51,803 nt of DNA from an uncultured Bariatricus sp. GTDB taxonomy: Bacteria; Bacillota; Clostridia; Lachnospirales; Lachnospiraceae. Both the position numbers and the translations under genes were made by a program. Positions within the stretch are counted from its first letter, which is position 1; each line of letters opens with the position of its first letter. The notes beneath the pieces are model-generated. The model was not told where the DNA came from, did no database searches, and was given only the letters and a program-made list of their open reading frames with translations. Shown in pieces: positions 49,388-51,803 of the stretch. The stretch is taken from NCBI GenBank assembly GCA_934320645.1, contig CAKRFP010000019.1:1-51803 (forward strand), written 5' to 3'.

Positions 49388-51331
49388 GTGGCAACACAGC
49401 AGAACAATGGACAGGAACAGGATTTGAATCATTTAAGAAAGGTGCGCCGTGAGAAACTTGCAGAACTGCAGGCAAACGGACAGAATCCTTTTGAGATCAC
49501 AAAATATGACGTAACACATCACAGCCAGGAAGTGAAAGACAACTTTGATGAACTGGAAGGAAAACACGTTGTACTCGCAGGACGTATGATGTCCAAACGT
49601 GTGATGGGAAAAGCATCTTTCTGTAATGTGCAGGATTTACAGGGAAATATCCAGTCTTATGTAGCAAGAGACAGTATCGGGGAAGAAGAATACAAAGCAT
49701 TCAAGAAGATGGATATCGGTGATATCGTAGGACTTGAAGGGGAAGTATTCAAGACAAAGACAGGAGAGATCTCCATTCATGCATCTGCTGTAAAGCTCCT
49801 CTCAAAGAGTCTGCAGATCCTTCCGGAGAAGTTCCACGGACTGACAAATACAGATACCCGTTATCGTCAGAGATATGTGGATCTGATCATGAACCCGGAA
49901 GTAAAGGATACCTTTATTAAACGTTCCAAGATCCTTACCGCAATCCGTAAATATCTTGGAAATGAAGGCTTTATGGAAGTAGAGACTCCGATGCTTGTAC
50001 AGAATGCAGGAGGAGCAGCTGCAAGACCGTTCGAGACACATTTCAACGCCCTGAACGAAGACCTGAAGCTCCGTATCTCTCTGGAACTTTATCTGAAGAG
50101 ACTGATCGTTGGTGGTCTGGAAAGAGTATATGAGATTGGACGTGTATTCCGTAACGAAGGTCTTGATACAAGACATAACCCGGAATTCACTCTGATGGAA
50201 CTTTACCAGGCATACACAGACTATCATGGCATGATGGATCTGACAGAAAACCTGTATCGTTTCGTTGCACAGGAAGTTCTCGGAACTACTCAAATTGTAT
50301 ATAAAGGAATCGAGATGGATCTTGGAAAGCCGTTCGAGCGTATCACAATGGTTGATGCAGTTAAGAAATATTCCGGTGTAGACTGGAACGAAGTAGAAAC
50401 TCTTGAACAGGCAAGAGAGCTTGCGAAAGCACACAATCTTGAATTTGAAGAAAGACATAAAAAGGGTGATATTCTGAATCTGTTCTTCGAAGAATATGTA
50501 GAAGAACACCTTCTTCAGCCGACATTCGTTATGGATCATCCGGTTGAGATTTCGCCACTTACAAAGAAGAAACCGGAAAATCCGGACTATGTAGAACGTT
50601 TCGAGTTCTTCATGAATGGATGGGAAATGGCAAATGCATACTCAGAGCTGAACGACCCGATCGATCAGAGAGAACGTTTCAAAGCACAGGAAGAACTTCT
50701 TGCACAGGGTGATGATGAAGCCAATACAACAGATGAAGACTTCATGAACGCACTGGAAATTGGTATGCCGCCTACAGGTGGTATCGGATTCGGTATCGAC
50801 CGTATGTGTATGCTGTTGACAGGGGCTGAGGCGATCAGAGATGTGCTGCTGTTCCCGACAATGAAGTCACTTGGTGATGTAAATAAGAAAAATGATGTAA
50901 ATAATACAGCTTCTGAAGCACCTGAAAAAAATGTAAAAACTGAGTCTGAAAAGATTGATTTTTCTAAGGTAAAGGTAGAGCCTTTATTTGAGGAATTTGT
51001 TGATTTTGATACATTCAGCAAGTCAGATTTCCGTGCAGTAAAGGTTAAAGAGTGTGTTGCAGTACCGAAGTCAAAGAAACTGTTACAGTTCACTCTTGAT
51101 GACGGAACAGGCACAGACAGAACCATTTTAAGCGGTATTCATAGCTTTTATGAGCCGGAAGAACTGGTTGGAAAGACTCTTATTGCTATCACAAATCTTC
51201 CACCGAGAGCTATGATGGGCATTGACTCTTGCGGTATGCTCCTCAGTGCTATTCATGAAGAAGAAGGCGAAGAAAAGCTCCATCTTCTGATGGTAGATGA
51301 CCACATTCCGGCAGGTGCAAAGCTCTATTAA
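49388..51331 (+). CDS. lysS: Lysyl-tRNA synthetase with MetRS-type C-terminal tRNA-binding domain
   Basis: 647 residues; class II LysRS is usually about 500. Residues about 55-150 form the OB anticodon domain, about 170-490 the class II core (motif 2 GRVFRNEGLDTRHNPEFT, motif 3 GIGFGIDRMCML). From about residue 497 a hydrophilic linker (VNKKNDVNNTASEAPEKN) leads to a tRNA-binding OB domain of the EMAPII/MetRS-beta kind (about 530-647: SDFRAVKVKECVAVPKSKKLL, LPPRAMMGIDSCGMLLSA, ending VDDHIPAGAKLY). Codons turn more AT-rich from about base 50880, suggesting a later addition. The start is GTG 49388 with AAGGAG about 8 bases upstream; GTG 49379 overlaps that site. Confidence 0.95.
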   Translation: MATQQNNGQEQDLNHLRKVRREKLAELQANGQNPFEITKYDVTHHSQEVKDNFDELEGKHVVLAGRMMSKRVMGKASFCNVQDLQGNIQSYVARDSIGEEEYKAFKKMDIGDIVGLEGEVFKTKTGEISIHASAVKLLSKSLQILPEKFHGLTNTDTRYRQRYVDLIMNPEVKDTFIKRSKILTAIRKYLGNEGFMEVETPMLVQNAGGAAARPFETHFNALNEDLKLRISLELYLKRLIVGGLERVYEIGRVFRNEGLDTRHNPEFTLMELYQAYTDYHGMMDLTENLYRFVAQEVLGTTQIVYKGIEMDLGKPFERITMVDAVKKYSGVDWNEVETLEQARELAKAHNLEFEERHKKGDILNLFFEEYVEEHLLQPTFVMDHPVEISPLTKKKPENPDYVERFEFFMNGWEMANAYSELNDPIDQRERFKAQEELLAQGDDEANTTDEDFMNALEIGMPPTGGIGFGIDRMCMLLTGAEAIRDVLLFPTMKSLGDVNKKNDVNNTASEAPEKNVKTESEKIDFSKVKVEPLFEEFVDFDTFSKSDFRAVKVKECVAVPKSKKLLQFTLDDGTGTDRTILSGIHSFYEPEELVGKTLIAITNLPPRAMMGIDSCGMLLSAIHEEEGEEKLHLLMVDDHIPAGAKLY

Positions 51332-51483
51332 GATGAGAAAACTGAGCCTTGTGGCGGTGTGCGCTTGCGAACACCGACATAAGGCGAAAAACACACGGAG
51401 ACGGCAGTCGACGTGATGTAAAGATGTACCGTTTTACCGAATAGACGGGACGTACTTCATTTGATAAAAAACTAAAAAAACAG

Positions 51484-51522
51484 CGATTTACATCAAACTT
51501 ACATCATTTGATGCAGAAATCG
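51484..51522. repeat. Hairpin in the region after lysS
   Basis: CGATTT (51484-51489) pairs with AAATCG (51517-51522), and CATCAAA (51491-51497) with TTTGATG (51507-51513). Several ACATC/GATGT words recur between 51410 and 51515. A small GGTGT/AACACC hairpin lies at 51356-51375. No gene was found in 51332-51638. Confidence 0.45.
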
Positions 51523-51560
51523 GTGCAAGCAAGAAAAAATCGCATAATTAGTGCAATGAG

Positions 51561-51591
51561 TGGGCAATTCCAATCGGAGTTGCCCATTTTT
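51561..51591 (+). terminator. Terminator before the last gene
   Basis: An 11-bp stem TGGGCAATTCC (51561-51571) with GGAGTTGCCCA (51576-51586), one wobble, loop AATC, then five T. Confidence 0.9.
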
Positions 51592-51638
51592 AAAACAAAT
51601 AGAAATACAACTCGGAGTTTGAAGCGGAGGTATGTATT

Positions 51639-51803
51639 ATGAATATAGGATTTTGGTCGTGTATAATTTTGGTAATACCATTTCTGATTATAGGTGTGTT
51701 ATTTGCGATTTTTAAGGAAAAAGCAACAAAATTTGTTTCAGGATTTAATTCATTTTCTAAAGAAGAACAGGCATTGTATGATAAAGCTCATATCTCTCGT
51801 GAT
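51639..51803 (+). CDS. DUF3784-like membrane protein, 5' part only
   Basis: The first 55 codons run off the window end. One hydrophobic segment (residues about 5-25) is followed by KFVSGFNSFSKEEQALYDK, the conserved post-span region of DUF3784 proteins (SGxNxxSKEExxxYDK). A strong GCGGAGG lies 8 bases before ATG 51639. The sequence is more AT-rich than the core genes. Function unknown. Confidence 0.7.
   Translation, partial: MNIGFWSCIILVIPFLIIGVLFAIFKEKATKFVSGFNSFSKEEQALYDKAHISRD

Overview
This window looks like a chromosomal core segment of a spore-forming, anaerobic Clostridia member, most likely family Lachnospiraceae. Four things support this: moderate-to-low GC with strong GGAGG-type ribosome sites; the gene order rqcP-yabP-yabQ-divIC-spoIIE-tilS-hpt-ftsH shared with Bacillus and Clostridia; a long Bacillus-type SRP RNA with an Alu domain; and several small proteins of the kind found in Lachnospiraceae. 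The species cannot be fixed from the sequence alone. No CRISPR array, transposase, prophage or tRNA gene was seen.

Layout. 1-4.2 kb: the 3' end of a T-box leader, a hairpin cluster, proS (archaeal/eukaryote-like type), cca and a CotS-like spore coat kinase homologue. 4.2-13.4 kb: hup, rqcP, yabP-yabQ behind a near-perfect sigma-E promoter, divIC, an unusually short soluble spoIIE, tilS overlapping hpt, ftsH and a GH13 alpha-glucan hydrolase. 13.4-15.6 kb: a tandem structured repeat, then glnK-amtB on the minus strand with hairpin terminators both in the leader and between the genes. 15.7-24 kb: a HTH protein with an acidic linker, a second low-complexity-linker protein, tadA, SRP RNA (minus), a DUF4080 radical SAM protein, a 32-residue membrane peptide, a VanW protein, an AIR-synthase-like protein and trmL. 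24.1-31.3 kb: a complete F-type ATP synthase operon (atpZ, I, B, E, F, H, A, G, D, C) whose c subunit carries a sodium-binding signature. 31.4-35.6 kb: a GGDEF-REC-HD-GYP protein and topB. 35.6-37.3 kb: a small accessory patch holding a 26-bp-stem hairpin, an Imm33-type protein, an internally deleted GNAT remnant and a GC-rich, highly folded non-coding island. 37.3-43.4 kb: a hypothetical protein, a shikimate-kinase-like protein, murA, a SAM riboswitch with metK, and a HAMP histidine kinase with an OmpR-type regulator. 43.5-51.3 kb: an rRNA/tRNA methyltransferase, a patatin phospholipase fused in frame to ornithine carbamoyltransferase, birA, a DUF6145-like protein, dusB, greA and a lysyl-tRNA synthetase with a MetRS-type tRNA-binding tail. 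The window ends inside a DUF3784-like membrane protein.

How the parts work together: much of the segment is translation upkeep (ProRS, CCA enzyme, TilS, TadA, TrmL, DusB, LysRS, RqcP, SRP RNA). To this are added sporulation (YabP, YabQ, SpoIIE, CotS-like), nitrogen sensing (GlnK-AmtB), energy conversion (sodium-type ATP synthase), and cyclic-di-GMP and two-component signalling. The observations most worth following are the patatin-OTC fusion, the tandem repeat after the GH13 gene whose two copies show compensatory base changes, and the folded GC-rich island near 37 kb.
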